Notes: generated by a model from the letters alone, not told the origin. Positions 15,586 through 25,510 are shown, numbered from the stretch's first letter. The stretch is 64,000 nt of DNA from Flavobacterium sp. HSC-61S13 (GCF_024171535.1 NZ_JALJZV010000003.1:248001-312000), one strand, 5' to 3'. Made by a program: numbers and translations.

Positions 15586-16608
15586 ATGAAAATATTGTTC
15601 TATTTACCTTCTAAGGCGGTTAACGACGCAACTATTTATTATACGGATCTTATAAAAAGAGCCTTTGTAAATAATGGATATGAAGTATCCACGCATCAAA
15701 CGGTGGAGCATGTTAATGAATTTGATCTGATAGTGACAATAAGAGTAAGGGATTTTGTCAAGGTTTACTTCAAGAATAGTAAAATACCCATAATCAGTTG
15801 GCAACAGGGAATTGGGCCAGAAGAGTTTGCGATGTTAAACCATTATTCCTTACGTGCAAGGGCTATAAGTTGGGCATTTAGCAGGGCAGAAAAATGGGTT
15901 TTACGAAAAAGTTATTATAATTTCTTGGTTTCTGATAGTATGTGGAAGCATTATAGGGAGAAGTATAATATTCCAGTAGATAACCATCTTATCATACCGT
16001 GTTACAACAAGAATCTAAAACCGATGTGTTTTAATGCGGACCTGAAAAAAGAATCGAGTTATGTATATGCTGGAACCTTATTTAGTTGGCAATGTTTTGA
16101 GAAAACAGTGGCTTTATATCAAAAGATTGAGACCAAGAACCCTCAAGCATCTTTAACTATTTTTACTAGAGAGAAAGAGGAGGCATTAGAAGTTTTGAGG
16201 AAATATGCCATCAAAAACTATGAGATCAAGTATGTAAGTCTGGAGGAGTTGGAACAAGAATTAAGTAAATTCAAATACGGTTTTATCCTTAGAGAAAAGC
16301 ATATAATAAATCGAGTTTCTACTCCGACTAAAATGAATTCGTATCTTTCCGTTGGATTGATGCCTATATATACGGATGTTATTGATTCTTTTGAGGAAAA
16401 TTTAAACCTGTCGCCGTACAGCATTAAGTTTAACAGTGATGCTTCTTTAGAAGCGATGGCAAATACCATCCATGCTCATAACCAAGCTCCAATAAATTAC
16501 GGGGAGTTCTATGATATTTGCCAACAAAATTTCGAGAATTATTACGATGATTCATACAACATAAGTAAAATTGAAAAAGAACTTATAGCGGGACTAAAAG
16601 AAAACTAA
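15586..16608 (+). CDS. Putative glycosyltransferase of the polysaccharide locus
   Basis: The 340-residue soluble protein looks like a GT-B enzyme: N-terminal MKILFYLPSKAVNDATIYYTD with a sugar-acceptor half, and a C-terminal half with VYAGTLFSWQCFEKTVALYQKI, LTIFTREKEEALEVL and FKYGFILREKHIINRVSTPTKMNSYLSVGLMPIYT. The last segment, with its conserved Arg/Thr-Pro-Thr-Lys and later Gly, matches the donor-binding region of some GT4-like enzymes that lack the usual EX7E motif. It abuts the next gene directly (stop at 16606-16608, ATG at 16609). Donor and acceptor cannot be read. Confidence 0.65.
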   Translation: MKILFYLPSKAVNDATIYYTDLIKRAFVNNGYEVSTHQTVEHVNEFDLIVTIRVRDFVKVYFKNSKIPIISWQQGIGPEEFAMLNHYSLRARAISWAFSRAEKWVLRKSYYNFLVSDSMWKHYREKYNIPVDNHLIIPCYNKNLKPMCFNADLKKESSYVYAGTLFSWQCFEKTVALYQKIETKNPQASLTIFTREKEEALEVLRKYAIKNYEIKYVSLEELEQELSKFKYGFILREKHIINRVSTPTKMNSYLSVGLMPIYTDVIDSFEENLNLSPYSIKFNSDASLEAMANTIHAHNQAPINYGEFYDICQQNFENYYDDSYNISKIEKELIAGLKEN

Positions 16609-17685
16609 ATGTATTATATCACTAAAAACAAACTAACTTTTTATCTATTAGTAGGCTTGTGTATTCTAATTGGTTTTATTGGACCTTTTATCTTACCGGG
16701 TAAATATTATTATGATGCTAATTTAATTGTTTCAGATCCATTAAAGCAGCGTGGTTGGATCGAGAGTTATCCCGTAACGATGATGTTCTATCATCTTACG
16801 CGTTTATCGTATGTTTCTTATAGTATAGTAGCTTTAGTACAGTTACCTATTTTATTTTATATTTTAAAGAAAATTGGAATTCCTGAAAAATTCCATGTTT
16901 TTACAGTTAGGAATGTCATAGTATATCTGGCTTTTTTGATGATTGCCGTATTTATATCACAACCATCAAAAGAATTTATCACTTATCTGTTTATTACTTT
17001 GGTACTCTTTATATTAGTTCAAAGAGGAATAAGTTTTAAGTTGTTGCTGGCCTTAGCTTTTGGCGCGTTTTTCGCATTCGGGATTATTTATAGACCGTAT
17101 TATATTTTCATCCCCTTTATTTCGATAGGCATGTATGCGATCACTTTTATTAAGATACCTAACAAGGTGTTTTTAGCCATTTTTAACGGGGTTTTAGTTA
17201 TCATCTTTATTTCATTGACATACGGAGTGCTAAAAGGGGACTATCTCTCTATGATCTCTCGAGAGAACGTTAACCTTGTGCGAATCAATTCGGGCGATAC
17301 CGATACCAATAGTATTATCATGTCTCCGATATATCCAGATACTTGGTATGGAGAGGTAGTCAGTATGTTTTATGGTTTCTTTACAGTGAATCTTCCTGTT
17401 AACGGTTTAAAATTTATTAAGTCACCACAGATTATTGCTTTTGTTCTTTGGCAGTTAACCTTGTCTGTTTTGTTGATGTTGCGCTTATCAAAATGCCTTC
17501 AAGAACCTCAAAAATATAAAGAAGCACTATGGGTGTTGTTTTTTGTATTTGCTTTTTTTATTGCGCAAGGTATGTTTGAACCCGATTTAGGATCGGCTGT
17601 TCGACATAAAATTGGTATTTTCCCTCTAATATATTTTTCCCTATACTATGAAGATTTCAGACGAAAATTATCAGAAAGGCTTTAA
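16609..17685 (+). CDS. Multi-pass membrane protein of the polysaccharide locus (EpsG/Wzy-like position)
   Basis: The 358-residue protein has about nine or ten hydrophobic segments. A distinctive central loop follows LTYGVLKGDYLSMISREN, and a conserved-looking FGIIYRPYYIFIPF segment lies about residues 157-170. I do not recognise a family firmly; the topology and position between a glycosyltransferase and an O-antigen-ligase-like gene suggest a role as a polymerase or an EpsG-like protein. It overlaps the downstream gene by 38 bp, an unusually long overlap. Confidence 0.6.
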   Translation: MYYITKNKLTFYLLVGLCILIGFIGPFILPGKYYYDANLIVSDPLKQRGWIESYPVTMMFYHLTRLSYVSYSIVALVQLPILFYILKKIGIPEKFHVFTVRNVIVYLAFLMIAVFISQPSKEFITYLFITLVLFILVQRGISFKLLLALAFGAFFAFGIIYRPYYIFIPFISIGMYAITFIKIPNKVFLAIFNGVLVIIFISLTYGVLKGDYLSMISRENVNLVRINSGDTDTNSIIMSPIYPDTWYGEVVSMFYGFFTVNLPVNGLKFIKSPQIIAFVLWQLTLSVLLMLRLSKCLQEPQKYKEALWVLFFVFAFFIAQGMFEPDLGSAVRHKIGIFPLIYFSLYYEDFRRKLSERL

Positions 17686-18940
17686 TCTATTACTGCTATT
17701 AATTGCTTCTACTTTTTTCTTTAGCAAGCTGTGTACCTGGCTTATTATTGTTTTCGCCGTATATAATTTGATTTTTATTCGCCGGAATCGATTTCCAAAA
17801 CAGGCCATTGTTTTGAGTCTTATTGTTGCATGTCCCTTCTTATTGGAAATTCTATTCTTCTGGAAGAATGATTCGTTTCGTCTGGGTTGGAAAGCAGCTG
17901 AAAAATCGATTTCACTTTTGTTTTTTGCCTACTTCATCGTTTCCAATTACAAACACATTCCCTTTTTAAAACTGCTTAATGCTTATGCAAAAACGACTAC
18001 AGTTATTATCGTACTGTTGTTAGTACGGTTTATAATTATAGAACCCGAGTTGATTCAGAAATATGTAGCGCATATCGATTTATGGGAGTTGGGTTATCAA
18101 TTTGCAGACAGTTTCAAAAATCATGCTCCAGCAGTTAATATGCACCTAACCTTTGTAGCGGTGATTAATTTTTATTTCTTAATACAATATCTGCAACAAA
18201 AAACGGCGATGAAGTGGCTGGTTTTACAAGGGATGACCCTGATTACTTCAATTCTTCTCATATTAATTGTCAACACCAGAATGTCACTTCTTAATGTGGT
18301 AATAGGTTTTGGAATAGTAATAATAGTAGAAGCTTTTAAGTATTACTCTACAAAGAAGGTAATTATGGGCAGTCTGACTTTTTTTGCTAGTATGTTCTTA
18401 ATTCTATTCTTTTTCGTAAAACTTAATCCGTATATGAAGGAGAAATACTCGTCGGCAACCTTTGCTCATATAGATAAAATAGGAAAACTGGATGAAATTG
18501 AGGATCCTGAAAAAAATGTTTTTAATGCTTTAGTAACTAGACTATCTATTTGGAAGGCAGCATGGGAGTTGTCACAAAAGAGTTTGTTAACCGGATATGG
18601 TTCGTCTGATTCCAAAACTGAATTGGCACGTTATTACGAGCAAACAGATCAGCAATTTTTAGCCAAATATGCTTTCCCTACACACAATCAATTTTTGGAT
18701 TCCCTATTGAAATTTGGAGTTTTAGGTCTATTTTCAATAAGTTGTTATATTTTTCTCAGTGCTTATTTGGGATTTAAAACACATAGTGGAATTATGTTGG
18801 CCTTCTTCTTTAACTTTTTTACCTCGAACTTAGTGGACGATTTTCTAATTCGCTTCGATGGAATTGTTTTTAGTGGATTCTGGTTGTCTCTTTTTGTGGT
18901 CTATTACTTACAAGGCTCCCATACTATTTCTCGTAAATAG
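17648..18940 (+). CDS. O-antigen ligase/polymerase-like membrane protein
   Basis: The 430-residue protein has ten or more TM segments and, near the C-terminus, a large loop with LTGYGSSDSKTELARYY and FPTHNQFLDSLLKFGVLGL. The G-x-G followed by H-N-x-F-L-D pattern is the Wzy_C (O-antigen ligase/polymerase) hallmark; Arg residues in VNTRMSLL and VTRLSIWKAAW fit the family. It either polymerises repeat units or ligates the finished polymer. The start at 17648 lies inside the preceding gene and its end overlaps the convergent glycosyltransferase by 17 bp. Confidence 0.8.
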   Translation: MKISDENYQKGFNLLLLLIASTFFFSKLCTWLIIVFAVYNLIFIRRNRFPKQAIVLSLIVACPFLLEILFFWKNDSFRLGWKAAEKSISLLFFAYFIVSNYKHIPFLKLLNAYAKTTTVIIVLLLVRFIIIEPELIQKYVAHIDLWELGYQFADSFKNHAPAVNMHLTFVAVINFYFLIQYLQQKTAMKWLVLQGMTLITSILLILIVNTRMSLLNVVIGFGIVIIVEAFKYYSTKKVIMGSLTFFASMFLILFFFVKLNPYMKEKYSSATFAHIDKIGKLDEIEDPEKNVFNALVTRLSIWKAAWELSQKSLLTGYGSSDSKTELARYYEQTDQQFLAKYAFPTHNQFLDSLLKFGVLGLFSISCYIFLSAYLGFKTHSGIMLAFFFNFFTSNLVDDFLIRFDGIVFSGFWLSLFVVYYLQGSHTISRK

Positions 18941-20000
18941 GAATCAGTTTTTGAAAGTTTTTGTCTTTATCAAAATCACGTTTGCATTGTTCATAGGCTT
19001 GTGTACCGATTTTTTTTCGGAAATCCGCATTTTCTAATTGTTTTATAAAAGGATCTAAATCGTCAAGTTGGTCGAATAGGAATCCAGAAACGCCATGAAC
19101 TACGACATCTTTATTTCCAAAAACATTAGTGGCAAGTATGGGTTTTCTCAAAGCCATAGCTTCTAAGACAGCTATAGGCAGTCCTTCCCAAAGTGAGGGT
19201 TGTAGATAGATATCTAATTCGTTTAACAGCGGCAAACAATCTACATTGTCTGAAAACCAACCCGATATATGAATATTTTTTGCCGTTAGTAAGGGACGAA
19301 GTTCTCCGTCACCGATCCAGATAAAGTCATGTTGAGGATATCGTAAGGCAATTTCATTAAAAAGTTTTGGGTTTTTCGGAGCAGTGATTCTACCGACGAT
19401 TCCAATTTTTAAGCGAGGATTTTCTATGGTTTTGTAAAAGGGTTCCAAAACACTGAAGTTTACTCCATTTCGTACCAATTCAGCTTTCCCCATTCTTTTA
19501 GCGATCTCGTATTCTGTATCTCCACAGGCGATTGTAGTACCGCCAAACAAAAGTTGAGTATATTTCTCGATAATCCAAAATACCTTTTGTTTTGTTGTTG
19601 AAATATCTTGTCTAATAAACGAATATCCGTGAGGGGTATAAAATACTTTTTTGTTTGAAAAGAGTAAAAAATTGGCCCATCTTCCAATAACACCTGCTTT
19701 GGATGAATGCAGATGAATCACATCGGGATTGAGTTCTTTTAAAACTTTTCGAAGCTGTAGAGTCGCTTTTAAATCTTTAAATAGCGATAACTCCTTTTCC
19801 ATATCCACTTCAACAAGGTCCACTTTTGATGAGAAATCGCGTGCAATATTGTTGGGATCTATTTCCTTTCTTTTGGCGCTGTAAATCACCGTAGTTTTTA
19901 AGTTCCGGTTTTCCGCCTCGTTTCCAAAAAAATTGGTAAGGTCTTTGAAATAGGTATAAACACCTCCGCCAAGTGCTTCGACGATATGGACTACTCTCAT
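18924..20000 (-). CDS. Glycosyltransferase family 4 protein
   Basis: It is a GT-B retaining glycosyltransferase of 358 residues. Visible features are the N-terminal ALGGGVYTYFKDLT, the HLHSSKAGVIGRWANF acceptor region, the PHGYSFIRQD motif, IGIVGRITAPKNPKLF at the start of the donor domain, and PSLWEGLPIAVLEAMALRKP containing the EX7E motif (about 266-274). It is the only gene of the polysaccharide locus on the minus strand and its 3' end overlaps the polymerase gene by 17 bp. It starts divergently from the UDP-glucuronate decarboxylase gene, with 116 bp between them. Confidence 0.9.
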   Translation of the reverse strand: MRVVHIVEALGGGVYTYFKDLTNFFGNEAENRNLKTTVIYSAKRKEIDPNNIARDFSSKVDLVEVDMEKELSLFKDLKATLQLRKVLKELNPDVIHLHSSKAGVIGRWANFLLFSNKKVFYTPHGYSFIRQDISTTKQKVFWIIEKYTQLLFGGTTIACGDTEYEIAKRMGKAELVRNGVNFSVLEPFYKTIENPRLKIGIVGRITAPKNPKLFNEIALRYPQHDFIWIGDGELRPLLTAKNIHISGWFSDNVDCLPLLNELDIYLQPSLWEGLPIAVLEAMALRKPILATNVFGNKDVVVHGVSGFLFDQLDDLDPFIKQLENADFRKKIGTQAYEQCKRDFDKDKNFQKLIPIYEK

Positions 20001-20116
20001 TTTAATTTTTTTACAAAATTAGAGATTCTTTATTAAACTTGCTTTAGGAATGCTAAAATTAAAATAAATAAGTACTTATAATTTTTTTTACTAATAATCA
20101 GTATTATTTTTACAAA

Positions 20117-21100
20117 ATGAAACGAATTTTAATCACTGGAGCCGCAGGTTTTTTGGGGTCGCATTTATGCGATCGGTTTATCTTAGAAGGGTACCATGTA
20201 ATTGGTATGGATAACCTGATTACAGGCGATCTAAAAAATATTGAACACCTCTTTAAGTTGGAGCATTTTGAGTTTTATCACCACGATGTAACCAAGTTTG
20301 TAAACGTACCGGGGAAATTGGATTATATATTACATTTCGCTTCACCAGCTAGCCCAATTGATTATTTGAAAATACCGATTCAGACATTAAAAGTAGGTTC
20401 CTTGGGCACCCACAATTTGTTGGGTTTGGCTCGAGTAAAAAAAGCGCGAATTTTAATTGCTTCTACCTCTGAAGTATATGGGGATCCTTTAGTGCATCCA
20501 CAGACCGAGGAATACTATGGTAACGTTAATACCATTGGACCGAGAGGGGTGTATGATGAAGCCAAGCGTTTTCAGGAATCGATTACAATGGCCTACCACA
20601 CTTTTCACGGTTTAGAAACCAGAATCGTTCGAATTTTTAATACTTATGGACCGCGAATGCGCTTAAATGATGGCCGTGTGATTCCAGCATTTATAGGACA
20701 AGCGTTAAGAGGAGAAGATTTGACTATCTTTGGCGACGGTTTGCAAACCAGATCGTTTTGTTATATAGATGATCAAGTTGAAGGAATTTATAGACTTTTG
20801 CATGCGGATTATGCGTTGCCGATTAATATTGGCAATCCGGATGAGATCACAATAAAGGATTTCGCAGATGAGATTTTGAAGTTGACTGGGCGCAATCAAA
20901 AAGTGGTTTTTAAAGACCTTCCTTTAAATGATCCCTTGCAACGTCAACCCGATATTACTAAAGCGAAAAATATTTTGGGTTGGGAGCCCAAGATTGATCG
21001 TGCAGAAGGTATGAGACGAACCTACCAGTATTTTAAATCCTTTAGCGAGGAGGAGTTATTAAAAGAAGAACATAAAGATTTTTCAAAATATATAAATTAA
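20117..21100 (+). CDS. UDP-glucuronate decarboxylase-like NAD-dependent epimerase (UXS)
   Basis: It probably converts UDP-glucuronate to UDP-xylose. The 327-residue short-chain dehydrogenase has [14 protein letters not shown] (NAD binding, about 7-20), [11 protein letters not shown] (about 77-87, characteristic of UXS rather than GalE), [10 protein letters not shown], the YxxxK motif in YDEAKRFQE (about 148-156) and [21 protein letters not shown]. RmlB-type motifs are absent. The stop codon is immediately followed by the GTG of the next gene with no gap, so the two are coupled. Confidence 0.88.
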   Translation: MKRILITGAAGFLGSHLCDRFILEGYHVIGMDNLITGDLKNIEHLFKLEHFEFYHHDVTKFVNVPGKLDYILHFASPASPIDYLKIPIQTLKVGSLGTHNLLGLARVKKARILIASTSEVYGDPLVHPQTEEYYGNVNTIGPRGVYDEAKRFQESITMAYHTFHGLETRIVRIFNTYGPRMRLNDGRVIPAFIGQALRGEDLTIFGDGLQTRSFCYIDDQVEGIYRLLHADYALPINIGNPDEITIKDFADEILKLTGRNQKVVFKDLPLNDPLQRQPDITKAKNILGWEPKIDRAEGMRRTYQYFKSFSEEELLKEEHKDFSKYIN

Positions 21101-22444
21101 GTGAAGAAAATTAGAGGAAGATACTCCAAATTCATTAGGCCGATTACGCTTCTAATAGATATAACGATATTAAATCTGTTTGCTTACTACTTATTGCCTG
21201 AATTCTCAGGCAAGATTTGGTTTCACCTTTTCATATCGCTAAGTTGGCTTTTAAGTTCTTGGGTGACCATGTATTACGATGTGTTTCGTTTTACTCGAAT
21301 TGTCAAGATTTTTGAAAAAATCTTTAAACAATTTGTATTGCAATTCGTTTTATATTCGGCATATAACGGGTTTTTTTCTCGTTTTGCAGAGCCTAAGGAT
21401 CTGATTCTGTATGGTGTGTTTACCATGATTACGATTTCGGTAATTAAAATCAGTATCTTCTATTCGTTAAAAATTTTCCGTAGCCAGTATGGCGGTAACT
21501 ATAGAAGAGTAGTCATCATTGGGAAGGGTAAAGAAGTCAAGCAATTACAAGATTTCTTTAATAAAAAAACGGAATACGGTTACCATTTAGTAGGTACTTT
21601 TAAAGATGAAGCCGTTGATATACAAGATATATTAGACTATGTGGAACAAGAAAAAATTGATGAAATCTATATCAGTCTGTATTTGGTAAGCACCAAATCG
21701 TTTGGCAAAATTGTCGATTTTGCCGACAATAACTTAAAGGTTCTGAAATACATTCCCAAAGACGATGAGCTGATTGGTGATAATTATAATACAGAGTATT
21801 ATGATTTGATTCCGATTATTCCGAGGCGTAAGATACCACTGGATAGTCAATACAATCGATTGGTGAAACGAACTTTTGATTTAGTGTTTTCTAGTATTGT
21901 GATTGTTTTTCTATTGTCGTGGTTAATTCCGTTGATTTCGATTTTGATCAAATTGGAGTCTCGCGGTCCTGTATTCTTCAAACAATTGAGAAACGGTATG
22001 AACAACTCAGAATTTACCTGTTATAAATTTCGATCGATGTATAGAAATGAAGCCTGCGACGATCAGCAAGCCTCTAAAGGTGATGCGCGTATCACTCGTT
22101 TGGGTAAGTTTATTAGAAAAACAAGTATTGATGAATTACCTCAGTTTTTTAATGTATTTTTAGGCGATATGTCGGTGGTTGGACCCCGCCCACACATGGT
22201 GATGCATACCCAAATGTATGCTAAGAAAATAAATAAATTCATGGTGAGACATCTGATAAAACCAGGAATTACAGGGATGGCGCAAACTCACGGATATAGA
22301 GGAGAAGTAGAAAACGACCGCGATATTATCAATCGCGTAAAATACGATATCTTCTACATTGAAAATTGGTCTGTTTTTTTAGATTTAAAAATTATTTATC
22401 TAACGATATATAACGTTTTTAAGGGAGAGGACAAGGCTTATTAA
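21101..22444 (+). CDS. Undecaprenyl-phosphate sugar-1-phosphate transferase (WcaJ/PglC-type), copy 1
   Basis: This polyisoprenyl-phosphate hexose-1-P transferase starts repeat-unit assembly at the inner membrane. The start is GTG directly after the upstream stop. The 447 residues contain about four N-terminal TM helices, a Rossmann-like CoA_binding_3 region (GGNYRRVVIIGKGKEV, about 127-145), a fifth hydrophobic segment (about 262-285) and the catalytic bacterial sugar transferase domain: GPVFFKQLRNG, CYKFRSMYRN, SIDELPQFFNVFLGDMSVVG with the catalytic Asp-Glu, and KPGITGMAQTHGYRGE. A closely similar paralogue follows 12 bp later. Confidence 0.92.
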   Translation: MKKIRGRYSKFIRPITLLIDITILNLFAYYLLPEFSGKIWFHLFISLSWLLSSWVTMYYDVFRFTRIVKIFEKIFKQFVLQFVLYSAYNGFFSRFAEPKDLILYGVFTMITISVIKISIFYSLKIFRSQYGGNYRRVVIIGKGKEVKQLQDFFNKKTEYGYHLVGTFKDEAVDIQDILDYVEQEKIDEIYISLYLVSTKSFGKIVDFADNNLKVLKYIPKDDELIGDNYNTEYYDLIPIIPRRKIPLDSQYNRLVKRTFDLVFSSIVIVFLLSWLIPLISILIKLESRGPVFFKQLRNGMNNSEFTCYKFRSMYRNEACDDQQASKGDARITRLGKFIRKTSIDELPQFFNVFLGDMSVVGPRPHMVMHTQMYAKKINKFMVRHLIKPGITGMAQTHGYRGEVENDRDIINRVKYDIFYIENWSVFLDLKIIYLTIYNVFKGEDKAY

Positions 22445-22456
22445 TTGTAAAAGTCG

Positions 22457-23812
22457 ATGAATAAGAAAATTGGAAGATATTCACATTGGATCAAGTATAT
22501 CGTAATAGCGATGGATTTCTTGACGATATTTATCTTTTCCTTTGGTTTTCTAAAATTTTATCTTGATGCCTATTTATACCTATTATTACTAGTATGCTGG
22601 TTTGTAATTGCAAGACAAACAGCCTTTTATAAAATATATCGATTTACGAGTGTTATTTCGATTATTCAAGTTTTTTTTAAACAATACTTTATTTACTTAG
22701 TGTGTTTCTTTGCCCTTTTTGGGGTTTTTGAAATACCCTTTCAAAAGTGGACTGTTTTTACCTATTTTATAGTATTGGGCTTTACTCTTTTTGGAATCAA
22801 GCTGCTGATTTTTCATGTACTAAAAGAATACAGACTCCACTATGGAGGAAACAAAAGACATGTCATTGTCGTTGGAAATTCTAAAGCCAGTTTTGAATTG
22901 GTAGATTTTTTTAAGTTCAATCCCGAATACGGTTATTATTTAAAAGAGGTCATTGTTCCCGATGCTGTAACCAATCGTATCAACTTGGAAGTAGTTCAAA
23001 AGTATGTGCAACAAAAAGGGATCGATGAAATTTATTGCTCGTTAAAGAGTTTGGATTCCAAACAGATTTCAACGTTGTTCACTCTGGCAAATAATAATTT
23101 TAAAACCATCAAGTTCATTCCAGACAATCATGAACTGCTGTTGCGGAAAATGGATTTGCAATTCTATGGAATTTTGCCGCTGATGACTGTGAATCAGAGC
23201 CCATTAGATAACTTATCCAACGCTATGAGCAAAAGGTTATTTGACGTGTTTTTTTCTTTATCTATGATCTTGTTTGTGTTTTCGTGGTTGTTTCCCATTA
23301 TTGCGATTTGTATTCGAATGGATTCCAAGGGACCGATCTTTTTTAAGCAGAAGAGAAACGGACTAAACTACCGGGAATTTTATTGTTATAAATTTCGCTC
23401 TCTTTATGTGAAAGATACAGAAGAAGAATATAAACCCGTTACTAAAAAAGATCGTCGGGTGACTCTAGTCGGCGGTTTTTTAAGGAGTACCAGTCTGGAC
23501 GAATTACCTCAATTTTTCAACGTACTGATTGGAAACATGTCTGTAGTAGGACCTCGACCTCATGCGCTAATCTACAATCAAGAATACACCAAAAAGGTCA
23601 AAAACTTTATGATGCGTCATTTGATTAAACCCGGAATTACGGGTATGGCTCAAACCCACGGATACCGCGGTGAGGTAGAAAATAAACGCGATATCGTAAA
23701 TCGGGTGAAGTACGATATTTTCTATATCCAGAATTGGACCTTATTATTGGATGTGAAAATCATATTTATTACCCTAATCAATACATTTAGTGGTGATAAA
23801 AAAGCTTATTAA
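22457..23812 (+). CDS. Undecaprenyl-phosphate sugar-1-phosphate transferase (WcaJ/PglC-type), copy 2
   Basis: This is a tandem paralogue of the preceding gene: 451 residues, same layout of N-terminal TM helices, GGNKRHVIVVGNSKAS Rossmann region (about 129-144), a late TM helix and catalytic domain (SLDELPQFFNVLIGNMSVVG; KPGITGMAQTHGYRGE). The C-terminal 120 residues are almost identical in pattern to copy 1, while the N-terminal halves differ clearly. All catalytic motifs are intact, so both copies may work on different sugars or acceptors. This is the last gene of the locus before purD. Confidence 0.92.
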   Translation: MNKKIGRYSHWIKYIVIAMDFLTIFIFSFGFLKFYLDAYLYLLLLVCWFVIARQTAFYKIYRFTSVISIIQVFFKQYFIYLVCFFALFGVFEIPFQKWTVFTYFIVLGFTLFGIKLLIFHVLKEYRLHYGGNKRHVIVVGNSKASFELVDFFKFNPEYGYYLKEVIVPDAVTNRINLEVVQKYVQQKGIDEIYCSLKSLDSKQISTLFTLANNNFKTIKFIPDNHELLLRKMDLQFYGILPLMTVNQSPLDNLSNAMSKRLFDVFFSLSMILFVFSWLFPIIAICIRMDSKGPIFFKQKRNGLNYREFYCYKFRSLYVKDTEEEYKPVTKKDRRVTLVGGFLRSTSLDELPQFFNVLIGNMSVVGPRPHALIYNQEYTKKVKNFMMRHLIKPGITGMAQTHGYRGEVENKRDIVNRVKYDIFYIQNWTLLLDVKIIFITLINTFSGDKKAY

Positions 23813-23859
23813 ACTTGATAGTAAGTGGCAATACTTTTTAGATTTCCCTAATTTATACC

Positions 23860-23867
23860 TATTTTTG
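23860..23867 (+). promoter_or_regulatory. Candidate -7 box for purD
   Basis: TATTTTTG fits TAnnTTTG, 27 nt before the purD ATG. No clear TTG lies at the -33 position. Confidence 0.4.
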
Positions 23868-23893
23868 AACTCTAATTACAAACAACATAACCC

Positions 23894-25165
23894 ATGAATA
23901 TTTTACTGTTAGGATCTGGAGGTAGAGAACATGCCTTAGCATGGAAAATGCTTCAGAGTAAAAATTGCTCTAAGCTATTTGTTGCGCCAGGTAATGCTGG
24001 TACGGCAGCTATAGCAAATAACCTGGATTTGAATCCCAATGATTTTGATGTTTTAAAAAAGGCGGTTTTAGCAAATGAGATCCAAATGGTGGTGGTAGGA
24101 CCTGAAGATCCATTGGTTAATGGTATCTATGACTTTTTTAAAAATGATGCTGAATTAAAAAATATCCCAGTGATTGGACCATCTCAACGAGGGGCGCAAT
24201 TAGAGGGGAGTAAAGAATTTGCCAAAGAGTTTTTAATTAGACATCAGATTCCAACAGCGGCATATCAAAGTTTTACTGCAGCTAATGTGGAAGCGGGCTA
24301 TGCATTTTTAGAAACCTTAAAGGCTCCTTATGTTTTAAAAGCAGATGGATTAGCAGCTGGTAAAGGTGTGTTAATTCTGACTGACTTAGAGGAGGCTAAA
24401 TTGGAACTTAAAAACATGTTAGTCGATGCAAAATTTGGTGCTGCAAGCACTAAGGTTGTTATCGAAGAATTTTTGGACGGTATTGAGTTGAGTTGCTTCG
24501 TTTTAACAGATGGAAAATCGTATAAGATTTTACCAACTGCAAAAGATTATAAACGTATAGGTGAAGGAGACCAAGGTTTGAATACAGGCGGAATGGGTGC
24601 TGTTTCACCAGTTCCTTTTGCTGATGATGTCTTGTTACAGAAAATTGAAGAACGCATCGTAAAACCGACGATAGAAGGTTTTGTAAAGGATCAAATCGAT
24701 TATAAAGGTTTTGTATTTATCGGATTGATTAATGTGAATAATGAACCTTTTGTTATCGAATATAACGTAAGAATGGGTGATCCAGAGACGGAAGTTGTTA
24801 TTCCACGTATCGAATCTGATTTGGTACAACTATTTACCGCTGTTGCGAATCAGACTTTAGAACAAGAAACTTTGAAGGTTGATCCACGTACTGCAACAAC
24901 TGTGATGTTGGTTTCTGGAGGGTATCCAGAAGAATATCAAAAGGGAATGGTTATAACGGGATTGGATCAGGTAGCTAATTCGTTGGTTTTTCACGCTGGA
25001 ACTGCTCTTAAGGAGTCGCAAATTGTTAGCAACGGAGGAAGAGTCTTGGCGGTAACCTCTTTTGGAGAAGACTTTGACCAAGCACTAAAAACATCTTACC
25101 AAAACATAGACAAGCTACATTTTGATAAAATGTATTATAGAAAAGATATCGGATTCGATCTCTAG
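23894..25165 (+). CDS. purD: Phosphoribosylamine--glycine ligase
   Basis: It catalyses ATP-dependent joining of glycine to 5-phosphoribosylamine, the second step of de novo purine synthesis. At 423 residues the length is normal. Motifs are LLLGSGGREHALAWKM at the N-terminus, VVGPEDPLVNGIYDFF (about 73-88), ATP-grasp segments YVLKADGLAAGKGVLI (about 149) and VVIEEFLDGIELSCFVL, NTGGMGAVSPVPF and NVRMGDPETEVVIPRI (about 292). The gene ends 1 bp before the convergent DUF6341-like gene, so there is no room for a separate terminator. Confidence 0.97.
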   Translation: MNILLLGSGGREHALAWKMLQSKNCSKLFVAPGNAGTAAIANNLDLNPNDFDVLKKAVLANEIQMVVVGPEDPLVNGIYDFFKNDAELKNIPVIGPSQRGAQLEGSKEFAKEFLIRHQIPTAAYQSFTAANVEAGYAFLETLKAPYVLKADGLAAGKGVLILTDLEEAKLELKNMLVDAKFGAASTKVVIEEFLDGIELSCFVLTDGKSYKILPTAKDYKRIGEGDQGLNTGGMGAVSPVPFADDVLLQKIEERIVKPTIEGFVKDQIDYKGFVFIGLINVNNEPFVIEYNVRMGDPETEVVIPRIESDLVQLFTAVANQTLEQETLKVDPRTATTVMLVSGGYPEEYQKGMVITGLDQVANSLVFHAGTALKESQIVSNGGRVLAVTSFGEDFDQALKTSYQNIDKLHFDKMYYRKDIGFDL

Positions 25166-25166
25166 T

Positions 25167-25397
25167 TTATTTTAAAAAAGAGTGGGCTGTAGTATCTTGT
25201 TCGTCTTCTTTTGATTTTTGAAACAAGTTTAATTGTTTGATCCAAAAAATAAAAGATCCCGTACAAATAAGGATAAACATCCAAGTAATGATATTTGCAG
25301 TCCACCAATTGGTTAACTCTAATTCTCTAAAAAAATCCATCGGGATAAAAAGAATTTTTTCGAATAAATAAGCGATTCCGTTGAAAAATGAGGTCAT
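25167..25397 (-). CDS. Small DUF6341-like membrane protein
   Basis: The 76-residue protein has one strong transmembrane helix (about 34-50, ANIITWMFILICTGSFIFWI) between an amphipathic N-terminus (FFNGIAYLFEKILFIPMDFFRELE) and a charged tail (KSKEDEQDTTAHSFLK). I associate it with the flavobacterial DUF6341 family from its pattern and its usual place between purD and a DUF6427 gene; function unknown. It is convergent with purD and divergent from the DUF6427 gene. Confidence 0.7.
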   Translation of the reverse strand: MTSFFNGIAYLFEKILFIPMDFFRELELTNWWTANIITWMFILICTGSFIFWIKQLNLFQKSKEDEQDTTAHSFLK

Positions 25398-25510
25398 CTT
25401 TATTTCGTTTAAATTAAATATATGTTCTTTCGAGTTTCTAAAAATTGTAATTTCGGTTTTGAATAAACTTCAATTGCAAATTGTAAAATACAAAAATATA
25501 AAATATCCAC

